DNA of 64,000 bases from CANLBN01 sp050633825 (GTDB lineage: Bacteria; Pseudomonadota; Gammaproteobacteria; Pseudomonadales; Cellvibrionaceae), in assembly GCA_050633825.1 (NCBI GenBank), contig JBOEHG010000011.1, positions 62,001 through 126,000 of the forward strand, given 5' to 3'. Both the position numbers and the translations under genes were made by a program. The notes under the pieces are model-generated. The model ran no database searches. It had not been told where the DNA came from and worked only from the letters and a program-made list of their open reading frames with translations. Positions within the stretch are counted from its first letter, which is position 1. Each line of letters starts with the position of its first letter. Below are positions 35,451-44,159 of this stretch, piece by piece.

Positions 35451-36206
35451 CTAACGGCCGCCAGAAACATCAATAAAACTTCCTGTTGTATAAGAAGCCT
35501 CTTCAGACAATAACCAAAGTATCGCTTTTGCAACTTCATCTGGCTCTCCGCCTCTTTGCATCGGTAGCGAGGCTTTTAATCGTTCGACTCTACCGGGATC
35601 ACCTCCACTAGCATGGATATCAGTATTAATTAAACCAGGACGTACGCTGTTTACACGAATACCTTGGCTAGCGACTTCTTTCGACAAACCAATCGTCATG
35701 GTATCAATGGCACCTTTAGATGCTGCATAATCAATATATTCATTGGGTGAACCTAACCTTGCAGCCATCGAGGAAAGATTAACAATACTTCCTCCTTTAC
35801 CACCTACATCAATCGACATTCGCTTGATCGCTTCACGGGCACATAAAAAAGAGCCCGTCACATTAATGGCAAACAATCGATTGAGTCGATCAGCATCCAT
35901 TGCCACTAAAGGCATTTGGCTAAACAGTATACCTGCATTATTAACTAAGGCCGTCAACGTACCTAGTTCTTGATCAACAGTTTTAAACAAATGCTTTACT
36001 TGCTTTTCGTCACTCACATCTGCGGCAACTGCAATGGCTTTAACGCCCTGCTCTTGTATCTCATTTACTATTTTTTCAGCGGCCCGTTGCTCTTTATAGT
36101 AATTAACACAAATATCATAACCTTGATTGGCGGCTAATAAAGCTGTTTGTGCACCAATACCTCGGCTAGCACCTGTAATGAGGACGACTTTAGACATTTT
36201 GCTCAC
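35451..36206 (-). CDS. short-chain dehydrogenase/reductase
   Basis: A 251-residue classical SDR with LITGASRGIGAQTALLA, the NNAG motif in ALVNNAGILFSQ, the catalytic Ser in IVNLSSMAARLGSPNEY and YxxxK in YAASKGA. C-terminal YTTGSFIDVSGGR is usual. It resembles YgfF/FabG-like oxidoreductases of unknown substrate. Two in-frame ATGs (36206 and 36197) both overlap the end of the RND exporter gene by up to 17 bases, so the pair is coupled. Confidence 0.88.
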   Translation of the reverse strand: MSKMSKVVLITGASRGIGAQTALLAANQGYDICVNYYKEQRAAEKIVNEIQEQGVKAIAVAADVSDEKQVKHLFKTVDQELGTLTALVNNAGILFSQMPLVAMDADRLNRLFAINVTGSFLCAREAIKRMSIDVGGKGGSIVNLSSMAARLGSPNEYIDYAASKGAIDTMTIGLSKEVASQGIRVNSVRPGLINTDIHASGGDPGRVERLKASLPMQRGGEPDEVAKAILWLLSEEASYTTGSFIDVSGGR

Positions 36207-38847
36207 TACCCAAGGGCTTTATTAACAATAGCAATTTTGGCAGCAATGTTAACGACGCAATAATAGCGGCAAACATCGCCAAACCTGTTAGTAAGCCAAA
36301 ATAAATAGAAGGAATAAATTCAGACAGGCTTAAAATTGAGAAGCCAACAATAATAGTGATAGAAGTGTAATACATCGCTCGACCAATGGATGCATGCGCA
36401 TTATGCATCGCTTTGACATAATTCTTTTCTAATAAGAATTCTCGCCTGAATCGATAGATATAATGGATAGCATTATCAACACCGATCCCTACCGCAATGG
36501 CAGCAATGGTTATTGTCATCATATCAAGAGGAATCCCAAATAAACCCATTCCACCTAAAACAACCAATGCCGCTAACATATTAGGAATTAAAGCAATCAA
36601 TGACAGTAAAAGTGACCGAAACAATACGAGGAACATCAATAAAATCCCGATAAATACGGCACCAATGGTTAGTATTTGTGATTGAAATAAACTTTGTAGC
36701 ATATTGTTATACAAAACTAACACACCCGTTAAGTTAATTTGCTCCGGCGCAAAGCCCATTTCATCAATTAAATGGCTTTTAATTGTTTTTAATAGTTCAT
36801 TTCGGCGTAAGTTGGGATCAGTTTCTTTTATTCTTAAAGTAATGCGGGTTTGTTCAATATCTTTTGCAAGATAAGGACTAATCAAAAATGACTCGATATC
36901 TGCAGGCAATACACGTTTTATTAATGCTAATTCAAAATCATTTAAACTACGGCCATTTAAATCTCTAGCCACTTTATAAACCGTTGCTAGCGACTGAACT
37001 TTGCCCACCTCAGAAAGGCTATCAAGGTAATCATGCACTGATTCAACTGTTTCAAGCCCTGCTTGTGTAAACCAATAATTTTGCTGCAACCCTCCTGCGG
37101 CCGTAGACTGATCATCAGTAGCAAAGGGGTCATCTGATGCAAAAGGATCATCGTCTTCTACAGCAAAAGGGTCACCCCCGTCCAAGTCTTTATCATCAGC
37201 AAATTCATCACGAGGTGGTGGCGCAAAGGGATCACCAGATAAACCATCTTGAGTAAATTCGTCTTCTTCATTTTTTTCTACACTGGCATTTGAGTCAGCG
37301 ATTAGCGGAAAAGAAGGCTGCACATCCGCTGTTTTTGTTTTTTTATCAAGAATGATATCAAGTGTAACGGTTCCACCGAGCTGCTGGTCTATCACTAGCA
37401 TGCCTTGGTGAATTTCAGTGGATGAATGAAAATAATCAATAAAGCGATTTTCTACTTCGAGTCGATAAATACCCAAGGCACTGATAATAGCGGCAACGAT
37501 ACCGCTAAAAACAATAAAACGACCATATTTTTCTGTAAAGCGAGAAAAGCGTAAGGTTAGAATACTCGACTTATCTTCTTTATAGTTTGGCTTAGTTTTG
37601 GGCAACAACATCAAGCCTGCGGGGATCAGTAAAAATGAAAGCACGAAGGCGATAGATAAACCAATTGCCATCATCCAACCGAAGTCAATAACAGGCCGTA
37701 TACCACTCACAACCAGCGATATAAAAGCAACCATGGTAGTCAACACAGTATATGCACAGGGTTGAAACATCGCGGTTATAGTATCGCGTAGGTTTTCAGA
37801 ACGCACCACATGAGACATTTGGTTAGTGTATTCTCGATAGCGCACAATCAGATGAATAGTGATCGCCAGACAAACAATCAACAATAGTGCAACGAAATTA
37901 GATGAAATAACCGTTAGACGCCAATCGATCGTCGCAAGAAAGCCTAACATAATCACCAAGGTTAATAAGCAAGTTGCTAGTGGCAAAACGACAAACTGCC
38001 ATTGGCGAAAAATAATACTTAAAATAATGATGATGAAAATAATAATGCCTGCACCAAAAACGACAATATCACTACCGATAAACTCAACCATATCTGCCGT
38101 AATCATGGTGACGCCACCAAGAAAAATTTCAGCACCTGACCTGTAATTATCAACCACAGTACGTACAGCTTTCACTCTTTCATGATTACGCTCCGTCGTC
38201 GCTGTGCTGTAATCGAGAAACTCTTTGGATACCGCCGATAAACGCTGCTCTTCATTATCCGTCAAGCCTTCTGTGTCACGCTTCAACCTTAACAAGTCAC
38301 GTTCACGTACCAATTCAATAAAGTGGTTATCAGTTGATAGATTGAGCAGTATTGCGGTTGTTTTTCCATCTGGGCCTAACAACATGTCCTTATATATAGG
38401 GCTTTCAAGAAACTCCTTCTTCGCCAGAGCATAGTCCACACCTTCATCTGAAAGTGTTTTAATGCCTTTAGTTACTTCGGTTAATGATATTGGAGGGCTA
38501 TAGAGAAGGGGAACATCTAGAATAGAGTTGGCACCATCAACCCCTTCTATTTTTGTTAACTCATCACGCAGTGATTTTAAATGAGCCAAAGTCCCGGAAG
38601 AAAATAGATTACCATTAGGCTTGTAGGTTAAAACAAGAAAGTCGCCTGACTGATATCGCTTACTAACTTCCCGAAAGTAATCTAGGTCTTTATCATATTC
38701 TAGTGTTAGTGAATCTGACGATGCATCAATTTTTAAGTTGGGCAAGTTACTCGCCAAAACAATGGCAATGGCAATAACACTTAAAATCGTTAGTAGTGGT
38801 TGGCGTAATACGCAATAAAAATAAATTTCAAGTAAACGGTGTAACAT
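36190..38847 (-). CDS. MMPL/RND-superfamily lipid exporter-like protein
   Basis: An 885-residue membrane protein with the two-half RND layout: a first membrane segment (about 14-32), a large periplasmic loop, five segments (about 255-420), a second membrane-proximal loop and five more at the C-terminus. Halves contain GGVTMITADMVEFIGSD and NMLAALVVLGGMGLFGIPLD with VGIGVDNAIHYIYRF, typical of hopanoid/MMPL lipid transporters. The second periplasmic loop has an acidic stretch with four DPFA repeats. A good AAGGA site precedes the ATG. Cargo is unknown; neighbours (mpl, mtgA, SDR) suggest an envelope lipid. Confidence 0.85.
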   Translation of the reverse strand: MLHRLLEIYFYCVLRQPLLTILSVIAIAIVLASNLPNLKIDASSDSLTLEYDKDLDYFREVSKRYQSGDFLVLTYKPNGNLFSSGTLAHLKSLRDELTKIEGVDGANSILDVPLLYSPPISLTEVTKGIKTLSDEGVDYALAKKEFLESPIYKDMLLGPDGKTTAILLNLSTDNHFIELVRERDLLRLKRDTEGLTDNEEQRLSAVSKEFLDYSTATTERNHERVKAVRTVVDNYRSGAEIFLGGVTMITADMVEFIGSDIVVFGAGIIIFIIIILSIIFRQWQFVVLPLATCLLTLVIMLGFLATIDWRLTVISSNFVALLLIVCLAITIHLIVRYREYTNQMSHVVRSENLRDTITAMFQPCAYTVLTTMVAFISLVVSGIRPVIDFGWMMAIGLSIAFVLSFLLIPAGLMLLPKTKPNYKEDKSSILTLRFSRFTEKYGRFIVFSGIVAAIISALGIYRLEVENRFIDYFHSSTEIHQGMLVIDQQLGGTVTLDIILDKKTKTADVQPSFPLIADSNASVEKNEEDEFTQDGLSGDPFAPPPRDEFADDKDLDGGDPFAVEDDDPFASDDPFATDDQSTAAGGLQQNYWFTQAGLETVESVHDYLDSLSEVGKVQSLATVYKVARDLNGRSLNDFELALIKRVLPADIESFLISPYLAKDIEQTRITLRIKETDPNLRRNELLKTIKSHLIDEMGFAPEQINLTGVLVLYNNMLQSLFQSQILTIGAVFIGILLMFLVLFRSLLLSLIALIPNMLAALVVLGGMGLFGIPLDMMTITIAAIAVGIGVDNAIHYIYRFRREFLLEKNYVKAMHNAHASIGRAMYYTSITIIVGFSILSLSEFIPSIYFGLLTGLAMFAAIIASLTLLPKLLLLIKPLGSEQNV

Positions 38848-38876
38848 CCAATTTTCCTTAGGGGGAAGCGTTATAT

Positions 38877-39485
38877 TTATTCACCCCAACGAGGCAATAC
38901 TTTCTGTTCTATATTCAGTTGATCTAAAATACGAGCAACAATAAAATCGACCAAATCATCAATCGATGTTGGCTTCTGGTAAAAACCAGGGCTTGCAGGC
39001 AAAACAACAACACCCATTTTTGTGAGCTTTAACATGTTTTCCAAGTGCACCTCTGAATAAGGTGTCTCTCTTGGTACAACAATTAACTGGCGCCGCTCTT
39101 TCAATGCAACATCTGCTGCACGTTCAATAAGGTTATTACTGGCACCATTTGCGATAGACGATAGAGTTCCACCACTCGCTGGGCAAATCACCATAGATGA
39201 AGGACTGCTCGACCCAGACGCTACTGGTGCAAACCAATCTTCCCGACTAAATAAAACTAATTGATTCGGCTTAGCAGAATATAGTTTACTCAGTGCTTCT
39301 TGCTGCAAATTAACATCTGACTCTGGTAAAACTAAGCTTGTTTCTGTACGAATAACAACTTCAGCTGCCCGTGAGATCATCAAATACACACGGCAATTTG
39401 CTGCCAGCAAATGTTCTAGGAGGCGTAAACCATACTGCGCACCGGATGCCCCTGTGAGCGCAAGCGTGATGGTTCTCGAAAACAT
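38877..39485 (-). CDS. ubiX: flavin prenyltransferase
   Basis: UbiX makes prenylated FMN, the cofactor of the UbiD decarboxylase in ubiquinone synthesis. The 202-residue protein has LALTGASGAQYGLRLLEHLL, GSSSPSSMVICPASGGTLSSIANG, KERRQLIVVPRETPYSEVHLENM and PASPGFYQKP. I chose the ATG at 39485, preceded by GAGTG; a GTG four codons upstream (39497) is possible. It lies 50 bases after mpl, a frequent pairing in gammaproteobacteria. Confidence 0.95.
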   Translation of the reverse strand: MFSRTITLALTGASGAQYGLRLLEHLLAANCRVYLMISRAAEVVIRTETSLVLPESDVNLQQEALSKLYSAKPNQLVLFSREDWFAPVASGSSSPSSMVICPASGGTLSSIANGASNNLIERAADVALKERRQLIVVPRETPYSEVHLENMLKLTKMGVVVLPASPGFYQKPTSIDDLVDFIVARILDQLNIEQKVLPRWGE

Positions 39486-39535
39486 AGTTGATATCACTCT
39501 ATTGTTTAATAGTTAAATGTATTGTTCATTAGATA

Positions 39536-40924
39536 CTATTCTTTATCGTTTATCTTTAAACGATTTATCAATATTGAATGAACGCCGCCAAAACCACCAT
39601 TACTCATGATAATGATATGTGTCGGCTTATCGATTGACGCAGAAGCAACGAGTGCTTCTGTTTGACCAACAATATCATCGATAGTCCCACACACTGATGA
39701 TTTTATAGCACTATTGTCAATAATAGATGCTATATCCCACTGCAAATCAGCTGGGCTATACCATAAGACATAATCAGCGGCATCAAAAGCCGTTGACAAG
39801 GTAGTGGTATGCATACCCATACGCATGGTATTGGAACGAGGCTCAATTAATACAACTATTTTCTCATCACCTACCTTTGCCCTTAAACCTTCAAGCGTCG
39901 TTGTGATAGCTGTTGGATGATGAGCAAAGTCATCATAGACACTAATACCATCATTATTATAGAGACACTCCATACGACGTTTGACACCGTTAAAGAGATT
40001 CAGTGCTTCTGCTGCAATTTCAGGTACAACACCTACGTGCTTTGCTGCGGCAATAGTCGCAATGGCATTAGCTACATTATGCCTGCCTAGCTGTGACCAA
40101 CGAATGACTGCCTGAGTTTTCCCTTGATAAATGACCGAAAATTCTGAGCCATCCTCGTTGATCAACTCAGCCGACCAGGCACTTCCTGCCATTGGGTCAA
40201 ATGTGGTTAGCGGTGTCCATACCCCTTCCTCTATAACCTCATCAATAGCTTGGTTACCTTCAGGCTTAATAATTAAACCATTATTAGGGACCGTTCTAAC
40301 CAAGTGATGAAACTGTGTTTGAATCGCTTTAAGATCAATAAAAATATCGCCATGATCAAATTCAAGATTATTAATAATCAGTGTTCGCGGATGATAGTGA
40401 ACAAATTTAGAACGCTTATCAAAAAAAGCACTGTCATATTCGTCAGCTTCTATCACAAAAAATGGCGTTTCCCCTAAGCGGGCTGAAGCAGAAAAATTCG
40501 TCGGCACACCCCCAATAAGGTAACCCGGCGACATACCTGCGTAATCCAAAACCCAAGCTAACATGCTGCTTGTGGTCGTCTTACCATGGGTCCCGGATAC
40601 AGCCAATACCCATTTTCCTTGTAATACATTCTCACATAGCCATTGAGGCCCAGAGGTATAAGCTAAACCACGATCAAGTATCGCTTCCACTAAAGGATTA
40701 CCACGACTCATCGCGTTACCAATCACAAAGATATCAGGTGATAAGTCGAGTTGAGTGAGCTCATAGCCTTGAATCAGCTCAATACCGGCCTGCTCAAGCT
40801 GTGTGCTCATAGGTGGATAAACATTCGCATCACAACCGGTCACTCGATAACCCTGCTCAACCGCTAGCTGAGCCAAACTACCCATGAACGTGCCACAAAT
40901 ACCAAGGATATGTATATGCTTCAT
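39536..40924 (-). CDS. mpl: UDP-N-acetylmuramate:L-Ala-gamma-D-Glu-meso-DAP ligase
   Basis: Mpl recycles the murein tripeptide by joining it to UDP-MurNAc in the cytoplasm. The 462-residue Mur ligase has HILGICGTFMGSLAQLA, the ATP loop SGTHGKTTTSSML, ADEYDSAFFDKRSKF, NLEFDHGDIF and the C-terminal block DDFAHHPTAITTTLEGLR. The DDFAHHP form and the Mpl-specific N-terminus separate it from MurC. It looks like the first gene of the mpl-ubiX-exporter-SDR-mtgA run. Confidence 0.96.
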   Translation of the reverse strand: MKHIHILGICGTFMGSLAQLAVEQGYRVTGCDANVYPPMSTQLEQAGIELIQGYELTQLDLSPDIFVIGNAMSRGNPLVEAILDRGLAYTSGPQWLCENVLQGKWVLAVSGTHGKTTTSSMLAWVLDYAGMSPGYLIGGVPTNFSASARLGETPFFVIEADEYDSAFFDKRSKFVHYHPRTLIINNLEFDHGDIFIDLKAIQTQFHHLVRTVPNNGLIIKPEGNQAIDEVIEEGVWTPLTTFDPMAGSAWSAELINEDGSEFSVIYQGKTQAVIRWSQLGRHNVANAIATIAAAKHVGVVPEIAAEALNLFNGVKRRMECLYNNDGISVYDDFAHHPTAITTTLEGLRAKVGDEKIVVLIEPRSNTMRMGMHTTTLSTAFDAADYVLWYSPADLQWDIASIIDNSAIKSSVCGTIDDIVGQTEALVASASIDKPTHIIIMSNGGFGGVHSILINRLKINDKE

Positions 40925-41132
40925 ATATATGCTTAATGTAAAAGGAAATAACGGTGATCTAAACGACGCAAGATATCATGAACTGCAGTGAACGAACACT
41001 GCCAGAAATGAAGAGCCTACAATGGCCTAAGTCTATTGATAGTTCTTCCATCGTCCTTTTATGAGCCCTTAAATACTTTTATAGGCATGAAATTGACTCC
41101 CATTTGCCGTATTATGCGTATTTTTTATGCCA

Positions 41133-41175
41133 CACAAATAATTATCCGAAAGTAATTATCTAAGCTCTATTTGTG
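41133..41175. repeat. nested repeats upstream of the phosphofructokinase gene
   Basis: An inverted repeat CACAAATA (41133-41140) and TATTTGTG (41168-41175) encloses a direct repeat TAATTATC (41139-41146 and 41153-41160, 14-base period). It lies 38 bases before the start codon, where a regulator could act. It is also AT-rich, so chance is possible. Confidence 0.3.
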
Positions 41176-41212
41176 GTATCGACCTCACTCTTTATTTAAG
41201 GACACGTAATCC

Positions 41213-42481
41213 ATGGCCAAAAAGAATGCATTTTATGCTCAATCCGGTGGTGTTACAGCCGTTATCAATGCTTCCGCTTGTGGTGTAATTGAAACAGCTC
41301 GACAACATAAAGAACATATAGGTAAATTATATGCTGGCCATAATGGCATTATTGGTGCCCTTAAAGAAGAACTTATCGATACTAGTAAAGAGAGTGCAAA
41401 AACAATTGCATCATTAAAACATACACCAGCAGGTGCTTTTGGCTCTTGCCGTTACAAGCTAAAAAGCCTAGAGCAAAATCGTGCAGAATATGAGCGTCTC
41501 ATTGAAGTCTTTAAAGCCCATAACATTGGCTACTTTTTTTACAATGGTGGTGGTGACTCTGCAGATACTTGCCTTAAAATCTCACAACTATCTGAAAAAA
41601 TGGGCTACCCCATTCAAGCTATTCATGTCCCTAAAACCGTGGACAATGATTTACCGATTACTGACAATTCACCCGGCTTTGGCTCCGTGGCAAAGTATGT
41701 TGCTGTATCAACTAAAGAAGCTGCACTTGATGTAGCATCGATGTGTGAGACTTCAACAAAAGTCTTTATCCTGGAAGTCATGGGGCGTCATGCAGGATGG
41801 ATTGCTGGTGCAAGCGGTTTAGCCGCTGAAAAGGAAGGTGACGCACCACATATTATTCTGTTTCCAGAAATTGCATTTAATAAAGAGAAATTCTTAAAAC
41901 GTGTTAAGCAGACGGTTAAGAAATATGGCTACTGCGTTGTTGTTGCTTCCGAAGGTGCGCAATATAAAGATGGAACGTTCTTAGCTGATGCCGGGACAAC
42001 AGATGCATTCGGGCACAAACAACTGGGTGGTGTTGCACCCACATTAGCTAACTTAGTTAAGGCAGAACTAGGCTATAAATACCACTGGGCATTAGCCGAT
42101 TACCTTCAGCGTGCAGCACGACATATTGCATCAGCAACTGATGTTGAACAGGCCTATGCGGTTGGTAAAGCAGCTGTTGAAATGGCAGTCGCAGGAAAGA
42201 ATGCAGTGATGCCTGCTATTATTAGAGGCAAAGGCAAGCGTTATACATGGAAAATTGAAGAAGCCCCTCTCGCCAAAGTCGCCAATGTAGAAAAGATGAT
42301 GCCACGTAACTATATTAGTAAAGATGGTTTTGGCATTAGTGATAAAGGCAGAGAATACCTTTCTCCTTTGATTCAAGGTGAAGATTACCCTCCTTTTGGT
42401 AAAAATGGTTTACCTCAATACACAACGCTCAAAAAAGTTTTTGCAACAAAGAAAATCAAAAGAAAGTTTACGATTAAATAA
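41213..42481 (+). CDS. 6-phosphofructokinase, probably pyrophosphate-dependent
   Basis: A 422-residue PfkA-family enzyme. Key blocks are YAQSGGVTAVINASACG, FYNGGGDSADTCLKI, VPKTVDNDLPITDNSPGFGS and EVMGRHAGWIAG. The lysine in PKTVDND, typical of PPi-using enzymes, and the GGGDS form in place of the GGDGT of ATP enzymes support PPi use. PPi-PFK works reversibly in glycolysis and gluconeogenesis. AAGGA lies before the ATG. Two pyrophosphatases are encoded 2-4 kb downstream, and a pyruvate kinase at 54.9 kb. No second PFK is in this window. Confidence 0.85.
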   Translation: MAKKNAFYAQSGGVTAVINASACGVIETARQHKEHIGKLYAGHNGIIGALKEELIDTSKESAKTIASLKHTPAGAFGSCRYKLKSLEQNRAEYERLIEVFKAHNIGYFFYNGGGDSADTCLKISQLSEKMGYPIQAIHVPKTVDNDLPITDNSPGFGSVAKYVAVSTKEAALDVASMCETSTKVFILEVMGRHAGWIAGASGLAAEKEGDAPHIILFPEIAFNKEKFLKRVKQTVKKYGYCVVVASEGAQYKDGTFLADAGTTDAFGHKQLGGVAPTLANLVKAELGYKYHWALADYLQRAARHIASATDVEQAYAVGKAAVEMAVAGKNAVMPAIIRGKGKRYTWKIEEAPLAKVANVEKMMPRNYISKDGFGISDKGREYLSPLIQGEDYPPFGKNGLPQYTTLKKVFATKKIKRKFTIK

Positions 42482-42502
42482 ACCATTCAAAGAAGACTTA
42501 AA

Positions 42503-42533
42503 CCTGCTCTGACATAGTTATAGTTAGAGCAGG
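42503..42533. terminator. hairpin after the phosphofructokinase gene
   Basis: CCTGCTCT and AGAGCAGG pair perfectly around a 15-base loop, 22 bases after the stop codon. The following bases are CTTCCCTCCC, not a T-run, so intrinsic termination would be weak; it may stabilise the 3' end instead. Confidence 0.45.
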
Positions 42534-42719
42534 CTTCCCTCCCATCAAAAAACCACAACATCAAAACTAAATCTAGCGATTAATCAAATAAATTGTCACG
42601 AATTTCAACGTAATTTTATCTATGTCACTAAAAGTAGTGAGTTTGTGGTGATATCGATTACGCAATTCTTTTTTCTTTAGCTATTCTAATGATAGGAAAT
42701 TAATCGATTTATCCTATCT

Positions 42720-44069
42720 ATGAGTGCATACGCAGGACATTTAGCCAGCCTTCAAGAAAAAACCCAAATTGTTGCGACGGAAGATATCGTTAGCGATAAA
42801 GGTGTTCTTATTGCCAAATCTGGCACAGAAATCAACCAAAATGCTTGTCAGAAGATTCTTAAATTTAAATTATTAAAGCCTTTAGAAGATTCTATTTTTA
42901 TAGCCAATCAGCTCAACGCAAAAGCCATCTATGAACAGATCATCGATATGATCAACAAAGATGCTTATCTGAAAGCATTGAATTCAAAAGCGGGAAGTGC
43001 CAAAGTATTACAAAGTTGTTGCTTACGCTTACAAAAATATCCGTTGTTGTTACAAAAATTGACTGTACTCGACATGGAAATTACTCACGTATTTCACCAA
43101 TCTTTACTCTCTGGTTATTTAGCCTATTTATGTGGCTACACCCAAGGTTTACAACAAGAAAAAATAGAAGAAAATTTTCTAGCGGGTCTTATTCATGATA
43201 TTGGTTTACTGCATATAGATCGGTATATATTAACAAAGAAAGAAACATTGTCGGCCGAAGAATGGCGAAAAATACAATCACACCCTGTCATCGGTTATGA
43301 AATATTAAAAAGAATTGATAAATTCCCTACAAACGTTACGCGCGCCGTATTAGAGCATCATGAAAATCTTGATGGCTCAGGTTATCCAAGAGCAAAAACT
43401 GTTCATGATCTCGGCAACTTGGGACAATTAATTAATTTACTTGATAATGTTATTGCCATTTACAACAAAAAGTTCAAACCGATTCGACACAGCATGCGCG
43501 ATGTCATGCCTATTATGCAGATGACAATGCATTCTTATTTACCCAATATCGTCTCGATTATTTTTCAAGTACTCAAAGAAGTACCGCCTTCGCAAGTGGG
43601 CAACTCTGATTGTGAAATACTCGATGATTTAATCAAGCATGTGCAAGCTCAGCAAATCTATATCAATATTATTGCGAGTAAAATTCAGTCAACCAATCAT
43701 GACATTAATTTCACTCATAACGATAAGCAAATATATGCAATCCAAAATATTGCAATCAATATTATGGTGATAATCACCAGTGCTGGCTTAAATGACCCTG
43801 CGAATATCGACTGGGAAGAACAGCTTAAAAATAAAGAGAACCAGCAAAGTTTATATGCTGAGGTAGAAGATACGCGATTGATGCAAGATGAAATTATTTA
43901 TCAATTACAGACTTATCAAAAATCAGCGAGCGTTTTTATAAACCAAAACAGTGAACATGAATTTGTAAAAAAACTTAATGATACTTTGGATATTTTTGCA
44001 AAAACCCCCAGACCAGAAACACCCTCAACATTAAAAAATTACTGGTCGGAATTAACGAAAGGCCACTAA
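42720..44069 (+). CDS. HD-GYP domain protein (putative c-di-GMP phosphodiesterase)
   Basis: A 449-residue cytoplasmic protein. The N-terminal part (about 1-120) holds a segment EDIVSDKGVLIAKSGTEIN of the kind found before HD-GYP domains. The HD-GYP core (about 120-290) has the HD pair in LIHDIGLLHIDRYIL, the second His in QSHPVIGYEILKR, HHENLDGSGYPRA (the GYP motif) and LINLLDNVIAIYN. The metal-binding residues look intact, so hydrolysis of c-di-GMP is plausible. The C-terminal 160 residues are helical and without a known domain. No membrane segment is seen. Confidence 0.88.
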   Translation: MSAYAGHLASLQEKTQIVATEDIVSDKGVLIAKSGTEINQNACQKILKFKLLKPLEDSIFIANQLNAKAIYEQIIDMINKDAYLKALNSKAGSAKVLQSCCLRLQKYPLLLQKLTVLDMEITHVFHQSLLSGYLAYLCGYTQGLQQEKIEENFLAGLIHDIGLLHIDRYILTKKETLSAEEWRKIQSHPVIGYEILKRIDKFPTNVTRAVLEHHENLDGSGYPRAKTVHDLGNLGQLINLLDNVIAIYNKKFKPIRHSMRDVMPIMQMTMHSYLPNIVSIIFQVLKEVPPSQVGNSDCEILDDLIKHVQAQQIYINIIASKIQSTNHDINFTHNDKQIYAIQNIAINIMVIITSAGLNDPANIDWEEQLKNKENQQSLYAEVEDTRLMQDEIIYQLQTYQKSASVFINQNSEHEFVKKLNDTLDIFAKTPRPETPSTLKNYWSELTKGH

Positions 44070-44102
44070 AAAATGTAAAAGGCATACAAGAAGCATGAGC
44101 AC

Positions 44103-44131
44103 AAAAAAACCCGCAAATTGCGGGTTTTTTT
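44103..44131. terminator. bidirectional intrinsic terminator between HD-GYP gene and hppA
   Basis: CCCGC and GCGGG pair around AAATT, flanked by seven A on the left and seven T on the right, so the stem continues as A-T pairs and a T-run follows on both strands. It lies between two convergent genes. Confidence 0.9.
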
Positions 44132-44159
44132 ACTTTTATTAGTTCAATTTAATCTGATT

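Noticed and set aside
39536..40924. MurC instead of Mpl.
   Set aside because: The N-terminus (HILGICGTFMGSLA) and DDFAHHP block, plus the ubiX neighbour, fit Mpl; no mra cluster genes are near.
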